DNA from: Candidatus Gastranaerophilales bacterium | GTDB taxonomy: Bacteria > Cyanobacteriota > Vampirovibrionia > Gastranaerophilales > Gastranaerophilaceae | Assembly (NCBI GenBank): GCA_944322755.1 | Contig: CALUPY010000001.1 | Location: 124,001 to 188,000, forward strand | Direction of reading: 5' to 3' | DNA length: 64,000 nucleotides | Shown: one piece after another, positions 35,309-42,805 of the stretch | Layout of the letters: each line of letters begins with the position of its first letter | Position numbering within the stretch: position 1 is the stretch's first letter | The notes under the pieces: generated by a model | Database searches by the model: none | Seen by the model: the letters and a program-made list of their open reading frames with translations, nothing else | Told to the model about the DNA's origin: nothing | Position numbers and translations under genes: made by a program

Positions 35309-35447
35309 TTGTAAAAAACAGAAGCGAAGCTTCTGCGTGCCAAGAACTCTGTCGAGAAAAAGCTGACTAAATGTCAGGTTTTTCGAGAGGTAGAACCGGG
35401 TACCGGTTCGACTCCGGCTACAAAAAAAGACCCCCGAAGGAGTCTTT
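35309..35447 (+). ncRNA. Possible structured small RNA
   Basis: After TATAAT at 35297-35302, the plus strand holds a chain of hairpins. The first is CAGAAGC-GAA-GCTTCTG (35319-35335). The second is a long imperfect stem around CTGAC-taaat-GTCAG (about 35348-35389). The third is CCGG-TTCGACT-CCGG (35403-35417), identical over 16 bp to the T-arm of the tRNA-Leu on the other strand. A terminator hairpin ends the series. No ORF or complete cloverleaf is present. It could instead be debris of rearrangement next to the tRNA. Confidence 0.35.
35424..35447. terminator. Terminator downstream of tRNA-Leu
   Basis: On the minus strand AAAGACTCC-TTCG-GGGGTCTTT followed by a run of T, starting a few bases after the tRNA 3' end. 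The same hairpin could end a plus-strand RNA. Confidence 0.75.
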
Positions 35448-35452
35448 AAAAT

Positions 35453-35538
35453 TGCCGATGGCCGGAGTCGAACCGGCACGTGGCGCAAACCACACAAGAT
35501 TTTGAGTCTAGCACGTCTACCAATTTCATCACATCGGC
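35453..35538 (-). tRNA. tRNA-Leu (anticodon CAA)
   Basis: An 86-nt class II cloverleaf. Acceptor strands GCCGATG (5', 35538-35532) and CATCGGC (35460-35454) pair over 7 bp. The D-loop has AATTGGTAGAC, the anticodon loop is ACTCAAAATCT with CAA, a long variable arm follows, and the T-arm is GCCGG-TTCGACT-CCGGC. Discriminator base is A; the CCA end is not encoded. TATAAT ends about 4 nt before the 5' end, so the transcript may begin at or near the mature end. Confidence 0.93.
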
Positions 35539-35837
35539 ATTTATTATATTCTATTTTCACTTTTTGCTTCTGTGATGAAATCGGTAGACTCTAATCTGTA
35601 TTTTCTCCGCTTCGCTACGGTCAGTCATCACATCGGCATTTATTATATTCTATTTTCACTTTTTGCTTCTGTGATGAAATCGGTAGACTCTAATCTGTAT
35701 TTTCTCCGCTTCGCTACGGTCAGTCATCACATCGGCATTTATTATATTCTATTTTCACTTTTTGCTTCTGTGATGAAATCGGTAGACTTTAATCTGTATT
35801 TTCTCCGCTTCGCTACGGTCAGTCATCACATCGGCAT
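35526..35837. repeat. 99-bp tandem repeat, three copies, built from tRNA-Leu 5' end and promoter
   Basis: The string TCATCACATCGGCA recurs at 35526, 35625, 35724 and 35823, exactly 99 bp apart, with almost identical DNA between. Each unit contains the tRNA promoter box (TATAAT, read on minus), the first ~13 nt of tRNA-Leu, a divergent GC-rich stretch (cgcttcgctacgg on plus) and an inverted copy of the tRNA D-arm start (GTGATGAAATCGGTAGAC on plus). The period is a multiple of 3, so a false 93-codon repeat ORF appears on the plus strand. Confidence 0.9.
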
Positions 35838-35886
35838 AAATTTGATTATATAAAAATTCTATCAAAACAAGAATAAATTGCAATTA

Positions 35887-37287
35887 TTAAAATCTGAAAT
35901 AAATAAACGGATTATATGTAGATGCTGCTATTGTTGCCGAAGAAAGGATGAACAGAAAAAGCAGCCATAAATTTACAAGTCCGTACAAAATTTTATTCTC
36001 GCGTTTCACATTCAATATATTTCTAAATACCGGTATTGAACAAATCAAAGCCGCAAAAATCATAATAACCTCATACGAATCAACATAATAAGGCAATGAA
36101 TAAGCAATATCATGGACTTTTGCCAATCCGAACATATTTTTAATATATTCAAACGCATAACCCATATCATCAGACCTGAAAACAACCCAGCCAAGCACAA
36201 AAACAAATATTGTATACAAATGTTTTATAAAGTTTACTGGTTTTGATACAGTTTCTTTTGCCCAACCGGTAACCTTTTCAAAGATAATGAATAAACCATT
36301 CCATACCCCCCAGATTACAAAAGTCCAGCTTGCACCGTGCCACAGACCGGTCAATAGGAACACAATCCCCAGATTTAAACATGTCCGTTTCAGACCGTTT
36401 CTATTGCCGCCAAGCGGAATGTACAAATATTCCTTAAACCATGTAGACAGTGATATGTGCCATCTGCGCCAAAATTCCGTGATTGACTTTGATATATAAG
36501 GATAATTGAAGTTCTCCATAAACTTAAACCCGAAGATAAATCCGAGTCCGATAGCCATATCCGAATATCCGGAAAAATCAAAATATAACTGGAATGAATA
36601 AGACACAGCACCAAGCCACGCAACTAACGGCGAAAACGTATCGGGTGACTGGATAAAAATCTTATCGGCGATTGCTCCTAGAGTATTTGCAATAAGCATC
36701 TTTTTAGACAACCCGATTATAAATCGTTTCACGCCATACTGAACCTTTTCAAAATTCACTTCTCTGTCATCGATTTGTTCGGCTATATCGTGATATTTCA
36801 CGATAGGACCCGCTATCAACTGAGGGAACAGGCAGATATATAGAGTAAGTTTATAAAAATTCTTTTGCGCTTTACAGTCTCCTCTGTAAACATCTATCAA
36901 ATACGACATTGCCTGAAATGTGTAAAAGGATATCCCCAAAGGCAATATTACCTCAATGAATTTTATGTCCATTGAGAAAATATGATTTATGTTCTCCAGC
37001 ACAAAATTGAAGTATTTGAAATATGCAAGAAATCCCAAATCGGTTAAAACCGTCAATATGAGTGCAAGCTTCTTGTGATTTTCAAATTTTTCAATCGCAA
37101 GTGCACCTGCATAATTTACTATTATGGTTAAAAGCATTATAGCAAGATACTTTGGCTCGCCCCAGGCATAAAATAGTATACTTGCCACAAGCAGTATCGG
37201 GTTGTGCAGCTCTTTTTTTGTACAAAGATATAACACGCACAATATCGGTAAAAATAGAAATACAAACGTCATCGAACTGAATAGCAT
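35887..37287 (-). CDS. MBOAT-family membrane O-acyltransferase (AlgI/DltB-like)
   Basis: A 466-residue polytopic inner-membrane enzyme that passes acyl groups across the membrane for O-acylation of an extracellular polymer. It has about ten hydrophobic helices, the DFSGYSDMAIGLG and FWRRWHISLSTWFKEYLYIPLGG segments and the catalytic His in LTGLWHGASWTFVIWG, all typical of AlgI/PatA-type MBOATs. Its ATG directly follows the stop of the DHHW gene, so translation is coupled. The acceptor (polysaccharide, pilin sugar or cell wall) is not known. Confidence 0.95.
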   Translation of the reverse strand: MLFSSMTFVFLFLPILCVLYLCTKKELHNPILLVASILFYAWGEPKYLAIMLLTIIVNYAGALAIEKFENHKKLALILTVLTDLGFLAYFKYFNFVLENINHIFSMDIKFIEVILPLGISFYTFQAMSYLIDVYRGDCKAQKNFYKLTLYICLFPQLIAGPIVKYHDIAEQIDDREVNFEKVQYGVKRFIIGLSKKMLIANTLGAIADKIFIQSPDTFSPLVAWLGAVSYSFQLYFDFSGYSDMAIGLGFIFGFKFMENFNYPYISKSITEFWRRWHISLSTWFKEYLYIPLGGNRNGLKRTCLNLGIVFLLTGLWHGASWTFVIWGVWNGLFIIFEKVTGWAKETVSKPVNFIKHLYTIFVFVLGWVVFRSDDMGYAFEYIKNMFGLAKVHDIAYSLPYYVDSYEVIMIFAALICSIPVFRNILNVKRENKILYGLVNLWLLFLFILSSATIAASTYNPFIYFRF

Positions 37288-39041
37288 TTAATTCTCGCTT
37301 TCGTACATATTTTTCAATGGAATAATATAAGCACTGGAAACAGTTAAAATTAGTATATCCGGTTTCATTTTCAGTATTTCATTTTCATATCCAGACATTT
37401 TTATTTCATCTACGAATTTTCTTTTTGAATTATTTGCCCTTAAATATCGAAGATGTTTAAAACTGTACGGCAAAAAACTATTGAAATTTTCTGACTGGCT
37501 ATTGCCTATTTCCAATGCTGTTAAATTATTTTTCGCCGGGAAATGAAAATCTTTTATCTTATTATCATAATCAATGTCTGTCTTCAAACTCTTATGTTTT
37601 TTATGTATGTAATACGGATATTCAACATCCAGAACTTTTTCTGCTATTTTTTTATCATCAAGATTTAAAAATGCATACAATGTCTGTCCTGTAGTATATT
37701 CTCTTGTAAAATCACTTAACACCAGCTTATTTTTTGAGATATCAAAATCCTTTTTCGTCTCAGGCAGAAACTGGGGAAAGTCTTTTTTTATTTCATTAGC
37801 TAATAACGTATATCCTGTGAATGCTCCATAATGTGTCCAATGATGGTCTGTTTTGAAAAAAACAAAATTAGTCTTTCCTAAAGATTTAAATTGTTCAGCC
37901 GGAAACACAATTTTTAAATCTGTATTCTTCTTTGCATATTCATATATTTTATTAAAATTTTCATTTTTCCCTGCTGGTTTATAAATATTTTGTTCCTTGT
38001 AAATGTCCTCTTTTGCCGGAACAACTACAAGATAAAATTTTATATTGTGGGAATTGCAAAAATCATTCAGTCTGGTCAAATTTGAAACAATACGTTTTAC
38101 AGTCTCATCAGATAAATCGTCATATACTGCTAATGAATACGGCTCAATTCTGAATCCCCAGTTTGTACTTTTATTCAAAATAGCATGTCCGGGTAAAACA
38201 TAATTTTTGTATGCTATAAAATATTTGAACCTGTCATAATATTTAATAATTTCATCCCTTAAATAAAAATGATCTGAAAAATAGTTATTATAATTATTAC
38301 CCCAGTCATAATTTATTTTATTATCCGTAATGAACGGCTGATATTTCGCCAATGTACGGAGTTCTTTTTCTGAAAACACTTTCGTATCAAGTTTTACCAT
38401 CGGCACAAATAGAAGAATAAAGAATATTAAAAGAAAAATTATATCTGTTCTTGATTGATTTTTAAGTGTCTTAAAATCTGCAAGGTAGTCTGTGAGTTTA
38501 TAAAACAGAAGAAACGAAAGAACCGTAATTATTACAAATAACTTAAAATCAAATTTTATAGAAGAACGAACCTTTAGCGGTTTGTTATAAACTATCGAAA
38601 AATTTTCTGACTTAGGTGTTATAACAAGAGAATCACCATTAATTTTTATATCTGCATTTTCAGCTGAAAAATTTTCAAGGTCATTGAGCTTATACTTTCC
38701 GTCTCTAAGCTCTAACCCTGTTATAGCAAGGCTTCCAGCCCCCCCCCCCCCGATAGGTCAAAAGGCTTACGCAGAGCGAGTTTCAGGCGTTTTGGAGAGG
38801 TCACATGAGAAAAAGTTACATAAAATTTTGATGATTTTGACAAATCAATATCATACCCACCTCTTTTGACTTTTTTAAACTCAGCATTATTTTTCTTATT
38901 CAAAAGAACTTCTATACTCGCAACACCATCACCTTTAATATAAAATTGGACGCTGAATGGCTTAAAAATGAGCCAGTACCTATTTGCTGCAGCTACACAC
39001 AGAATCGTCAAAACCAGTGCTATTATTGTTCTTTTTCTCAT
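37288..39041 (-). CDS. DHHW/AlgX-like acyl-transfer partner, split by a 13-G tract (phase-variable or frameshifted)
   Basis: Two frames make one gene. The upstream frame (from the ATG at 39041) gives a membrane anchor (IIALVLTILCVAAA) and a beta-rich ectodomain up to FDLS-GGGG, then runs out at a TAA (38721). In the next frame no stop occurs from the G tract (38739-38751) down to 37288, and no start exists before GTG 38406. It encodes the rest of the ectodomain, two membrane helices (KLFVIITVLSFLLFY; IIFLLIFFILLFV) and a periplasmic SGNH-like domain with KTDHHWTHYG, as in DHHW and AlgX/AlgJ proteins. With 11 or 14 G the product would be continuous (584 residues with 14). Here, with 13 G, it is off. 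Confidence 0.8.
38739..38751. repeat. Homopolymer of 13 C/G inside the DHHW gene
   Basis: Thirteen C on plus (13 G in the coding strand), extreme for DNA that is about two-thirds AT. It sits exactly where the two halves of the DHHW frame join, so slippage by +1 or -2 restores the full protein. Sequencing error in the run is the alternative. Confidence 0.9.
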
Positions 39042-39105
39042 CCGTATACTCTTATTCTTTTACCAATACAAAAAATTTTATCAAAAGAAAAAGAAATTGC
39101 AAACA

Positions 39106-41475
39106 TCATTCTTCAAAAATAGCTTTAAAGTAAATATCAGCACCCTGTGTATTATACATTGGCTGTCTTTTCCATAATTTAAAAGTAACACCTGCAGGCA
39201 GATCTGTTATACTAAATTCCAGTTTAGGCTGCATCGGAGAAGTATTATTACATCCGCCTTCCAATCTACAGCTGGAACCAACATGGATATAATCTAGCAA
39301 TTCATAAACATTTTCTGAGATATTATTTGATTTTGTAAAATACAAATTATATTTTTCATATACATAAGCATATTTATATCCGAAATCACGCGCATTTAAT
39401 CCAACAAATGCAAGCGGTACAATATATTCCGGCTGTTGTATATTTTTTAGCAGAGTGTTATCAGCTTTGTAAACAGCAATAATCATCTTGTGTTCTTTGT
39501 CATAATACATCGATTTTGGAATAAACTGCATAAGTTTATTTTTACAAAATGTAGTGTTTTTAGGATAGTGATATCCAAGGTGATTTATTACCCCGAGAAG
39601 CAAGGACGGATTGTTTATATAAATACTTCTTGCCGCAGGTCCGTCTGCTATGTCATGCCCAAAAGGACAAGCTGTATTGTTGAGACCATACCAAGGCTTT
39701 TTATCCTGTATTCCTCCGAATACTGCTTCACTCGGTTTATAAAATTTTGAAGCAAAGACAGATGAAGCGACATATTTTTTTCTTAAATCAAAAATCTCAT
39801 CTTTAGTCAGATTGTCATATTCAGAAGGCGGATTGATTTTTATTTTTTCAAGACTATCAAACAGTTTTTCACTACTTAGTGCTTTTTCTTTTTTTTGTTT
39901 TTCCGCTGCATTTTTGTCAATTGAAGCAATCAATTTTTCGACATTTGCAAGGTTTTTCGCATTATACTTAAACGTATTTTTTTTCAAACCTGCCGTTACA
40001 ATTTCTCTATATTTAAGAAAATCGTCAAGTGCTTCCTTTTTCTTTCCCAGCTTCAAATAGCACTTACCCCTGTTCAATCTTGCTGTGGCATAGCTGTCCG
40101 GAATAACGATTGTATCAAGTAGTTTTGTGTAATAAATAACAGCATTTTCGCAATCATCAAGTTTTCTGTATGCAATGGCTGCATTATATATTGCCTCTAT
40201 CTTTGCATCAAACTGGTCATCTGCATATTTTACATTTTTTGCGACAAGCGATTTTTTATTTGCCTCATTCAATTCAATCGATTTTAGCGCATATTTTAGA
40301 ACATTTGCATAATCACGTTTGTCCCTGTAAATATCTGAAATACTAAGAGAAATTAAATAATCCTCCTGATATACGGACTCTGCTTTTTTTAGAAAGTACA
40401 GCGTTTCGTCATTCATTTCGTTATATTTAAAATCCAAAGCTTGATTATAATACCCGATAAGAACCTTTTCCCTTGACTCATCCGGACTGAAATTCAAACT
40501 AAAATTTGTACAAATTGCATAGTAAACAAAAAAAGAAATTACTGCAGACATAAAAATAAATTTTTTATCTATAACTTTTTCCGGAAATATAAGGCAAATA
40601 AGACCCCAAAGCAATAGAAAAATAATAAGCCACAGTAACGGAATAATATAAGTATAAGAAAATACTGTATCATTACTTCCCTTAAAATTGTTTAATTTAT
40701 ATGCAAAATGTTTTGCCATAAACGGCATAAAAAAATACAGCCCTGGGTCAATTGTATAAACGTTTCCATTGTCATTTACATCGATTTTTAATTGATAATG
40801 ACCGTAACGTCCGGCATGTTCATATTCAACTCTTACATCCTGAACATTATTTATATTGAACACACTGACATTCGGAGTTAAAAAAGCATATGAACGCAAT
40901 GCGCATTGGCCATCGCTTTTATTACAGTCACAACTCATTACCGAAAACATAACAATACTTGCAGCAATCAGAAGAATTGTGCTAACACCGACTGTAAAAA
41001 TTTCATTTTTACTCATCTTTGATTTTATGCCTAGATTTTCCAGTATCTGCGGCTCAAGATGTAAGAACAAATCCATCGCACCTGCATTTTTAAATACAAG
41101 CCGCTCTTCTTCTCCGCTGCTATTTTTTAAACACAAAGTATTCCCTCGGTATATTGCCTTTGTAATACAGTTGTACGGAAAAACTTTTGATACCGCATTA
41201 TTTTTAACAAAACAAACTGTTTGTGCTTCATCAGAAACCATTACACTATCATATTTGTTATAATTCAGTGAAATATATGCAAGTATAGAAACAGGCAGAA
41301 TATTTAGAATAATAATGACCGGAATTGCAAACAAATCAAGCTTATCGATAAAATACCGCATATGCAAATAACTAAAAATACAGATAAATGCAAAAATTAT
41401 AAACAATAAAATCCATAAAGGCAGTTTGTTTATCTTTTTCAATTCATAAACAATATAATCTGATTCATTTTCCAT
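39106..41475 (-). CDS. Large membrane protein with TPR region, unknown function
   Basis: 789 residues. Two N-terminal membrane helices (about 17-65), a soluble PH-like stretch, a third helix (about 160-185), an ectodomain with cysteines (CDCNKSDGQC), and helices at about 275-300 and 310-328. Next come TPR-like repeats (about 345-480; IYNAAIAYRKLDDCENAVIYY, ARLNRGKCYLKLGKKKEAL), then a C-terminal domain of ~280 residues with several Cys. I do not recognise the whole. It is first in the unit with the DHHW and MBOAT genes, so it probably serves the same surface modification. The start matches the leaderless layout. Confidence 0.75.
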   Translation of the reverse strand: MENESDYIVYELKKINKLPLWILLFIIFAFICIFSYLHMRYFIDKLDLFAIPVIIILNILPVSILAYISLNYNKYDSVMVSDEAQTVCFVKNNAVSKVFPYNCITKAIYRGNTLCLKNSSGEEERLVFKNAGAMDLFLHLEPQILENLGIKSKMSKNEIFTVGVSTILLIAASIVMFSVMSCDCNKSDGQCALRSYAFLTPNVSVFNINNVQDVRVEYEHAGRYGHYQLKIDVNDNGNVYTIDPGLYFFMPFMAKHFAYKLNNFKGSNDTVFSYTYIIPLLWLIIFLLLWGLICLIFPEKVIDKKFIFMSAVISFFVYYAICTNFSLNFSPDESREKVLIGYYNQALDFKYNEMNDETLYFLKKAESVYQEDYLISLSISDIYRDKRDYANVLKYALKSIELNEANKKSLVAKNVKYADDQFDAKIEAIYNAAIAYRKLDDCENAVIYYTKLLDTIVIPDSYATARLNRGKCYLKLGKKKEALDDFLKYREIVTAGLKKNTFKYNAKNLANVEKLIASIDKNAAEKQKKEKALSSEKLFDSLEKIKINPPSEYDNLTKDEIFDLRKKYVASSVFASKFYKPSEAVFGGIQDKKPWYGLNNTACPFGHDIADGPAARSIYINNPSLLLGVINHLGYHYPKNTTFCKNKLMQFIPKSMYYDKEHKMIIAVYKADNTLLKNIQQPEYIVPLAFVGLNARDFGYKYAYVYEKYNLYFTKSNNISENVYELLDYIHVGSSCRLEGGCNNTSPMQPKLEFSITDLPAGVTFKLWKRQPMYNTQGADIYFKAIFEE

Positions 41476-41481
41476 TGTCAG

Positions 41482-41490
41482 ATTATATCA
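41482..41490 (-). promoter_or_regulatory. Extended -10 of the TPR-DHHW-MBOAT unit, leaderless layout
   Basis: On the minus strand TGA-TATAAT with the -10 at 41482-41487, exactly 6 nt before the ATG at 41475. There is no Shine-Dalgarno site and only a weak -35. Confidence 0.65.
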
Positions 41491-41558
41491 TTTATATATA
41501 ACAGGCAAACACTTCTTTTGATGTAAAATTTTAAAAAATAAACAATTAATTACACAAC

Positions 41559-41587
41559 AAAAAAGCTCCGAAAATCGGAGCTTTTTT
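41559..41587. terminator. rpsO terminator
   Basis: AAAAAAGCTCCGA, loop AAA, TCGGAGCTTTTTT: a 13-bp stem with T runs on both strands, 22 bp after the rpsO stop. Confidence 0.85.
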
Positions 41588-41608
41588 GCTAAACTATCAA
41601 ACTCTAAA

Positions 41609-41884
41609 TTAACCTCTAAGACCTAAAGCTTTTACCAGTTCTCTGTATTTTTCAAGATTTTTGGATTTAAGGTAAGCGAGAAGTCTTTTTCTGCGTCCAA
41701 CCATCATCAACAAACCACGACGACCCTGAAAATCTTTTTTGTTTATTTTCAGATGTTCAGTTAGTTCATTGATTTTTTCGCTGAGCATAGCAACCTGAAC
41801 TTCAGTTGCGCCGCTGTCTTTAGCGTCTTTACCGAATTTTTCGATTAATTCTTTTTTTTGTTCGTTTTTCAAATTTATAGCCAT
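41609..41884 (-). CDS. rpsO: 30S ribosomal protein S15
   Basis: Binds 16S rRNA early in 30S assembly. The product of 91 residues starts at the ATG at 41884, after an AAAGGAAAAAG site; an upstream extension to 41932 lacks support. It has the S15 signature in [19 protein letters not shown] and [13 protein letters not shown]. It stands alone; pnp, its usual neighbour, is absent here. Confidence 0.97.
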   Translation of the reverse strand: MAINLKNEQKKELIEKFGKDAKDSGATEVQVAMLSEKINELTEHLKINKKDFQGRRGLLMMVGRRKRLLAYLKSKNLEKYRELVKALGLRG

Positions 41885-42066
41885 TACTTTTTCCTTTTCT
41901 GTCAGCTTATGTTGGTGGCGTAAGCACGACAAAATACAGTACTTTTTGATAATATCATCTAAACCCTTTAAGTCAATAGAAATAACATATTTTGTTAAAA
42001 AAAAGTAAAATTGTGGAGTCTTGGACTTGCTAATGATATGATAAAAAAGTTAGGAAGAGGAGAAGT

Positions 42067-42771
42067 ATGGAAAACAACAAACCTATAGTAAATCTTATCT
42101 CTAAGCCGGAAAATATGCTTAGAACGGTATATACGGCATGCCGGACTTGCTACAGTGGAGATTTGCCGATAAATATTTATGAAAATGCCACAGATGAAGA
42201 AAAAATGCTCAAGCTGGTAGAAAGAGTCATTTCATCAGGTCATTATTCAACAATAGAGCATATCCAGGTCAGTTTTGCTATATCAAATGTTTCAAGAGCA
42301 TGCACACATCAGCTTGTACGCCACAGACACATGTCTTTTTCCCAGAAGTCTCAAAGATATGTAAAAGAAAAAGGACTTTTTGACTATATAACACCGCCTA
42401 CTATTGCGAAAAATCCTGAATTGCAAAAAAAATATAACAAATTCATGGAAAATGTATCTGAATTTTACCTTGAACTTACCGATATGGGGATACCGGCGGA
42501 AGATGCAAGGTTTATACTACCTAATGCTGCGGCAAGCTCGCTTGTTGCATCTTTAAATCTCAGAGAAATGATTCACCTTGCAAACATCCGTCTATGCACC
42601 CGTGCGCAATATGAAATACGCACAATGGTAAAAATGATGTGCGATGAACTTATTAAAGAAGAGCCATGGCTTGAAAAATATCTTACTCCAAAATGCGAAA
42701 AGCTAGGATACTGTGATGAGGATAAATGCTGTGGCAGAAAAATTCCTAAATCAGAATTTTTTAAAAAATAA
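42067..42771 (+). CDS. thyX: Flavin-dependent thymidylate synthase
   Basis: Makes dTMP from dUMP using FAD and methylene-folate. The 234 residues carry the ThyX motif RHRHMSFSQKSQRY at 85-98 (RHRxxSxxxxSxRY) and the nucleotide-binding RxxLPNAAxxS region (ARFILPNAAASS). The C-terminal tail has cysteines (CEKLGYCDEDKCC), as in some ThyX. A strong AGGAGA site precedes the ATG. FolC and the thymidylate-kinase-like genes in this window belong to the same thymidine and folate pathways. Confidence 0.97.
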   Translation: MENNKPIVNLISKPENMLRTVYTACRTCYSGDLPINIYENATDEEKMLKLVERVISSGHYSTIEHIQVSFAISNVSRACTHQLVRHRHMSFSQKSQRYVKEKGLFDYITPPTIAKNPELQKKYNKFMENVSEFYLELTDMGIPAEDARFILPNAAASSLVASLNLREMIHLANIRLCTRAQYEIRTMVKMMCDELIKEEPWLEKYLTPKCEKLGYCDEDKCCGRKIPKSEFFKK

Positions 42772-42772
42772 T

Positions 42773-42802
42773 ATAAAGCCGGGAATATTATCCCGGCTTT
42801 AT
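42773..42802. terminator. Bidirectional terminator after thyX
   Basis: ATAAAGCCGGGA (42773-42784) and its complement (42791-42802), a 12-bp perfect stem with a 6-nt loop, between convergent genes. Confidence 0.85.
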
Positions 42803-42805
42803 TAA

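Noticed and set aside
35309-35424. A second complete tRNA or tmRNA on the plus strand
   Set aside because: A T-arm-like hairpin and a TTTGTA/TACAAA pairing exist, but there is no D-arm or anticodon arm and the enclosed length does not fit a cloverleaf.
35526-35837. CRISPR array
   Set aside because: The repeats are contiguous 99-bp units without distinct spacers, and no cas gene is in the window.
35572-35853. A 93-codon plus-strand ORF with 33-residue repeats
   Set aside because: It exists only because the 99-bp DNA repeat is a multiple of three; it has no ribosome site and consists of tRNA promoter sequence.
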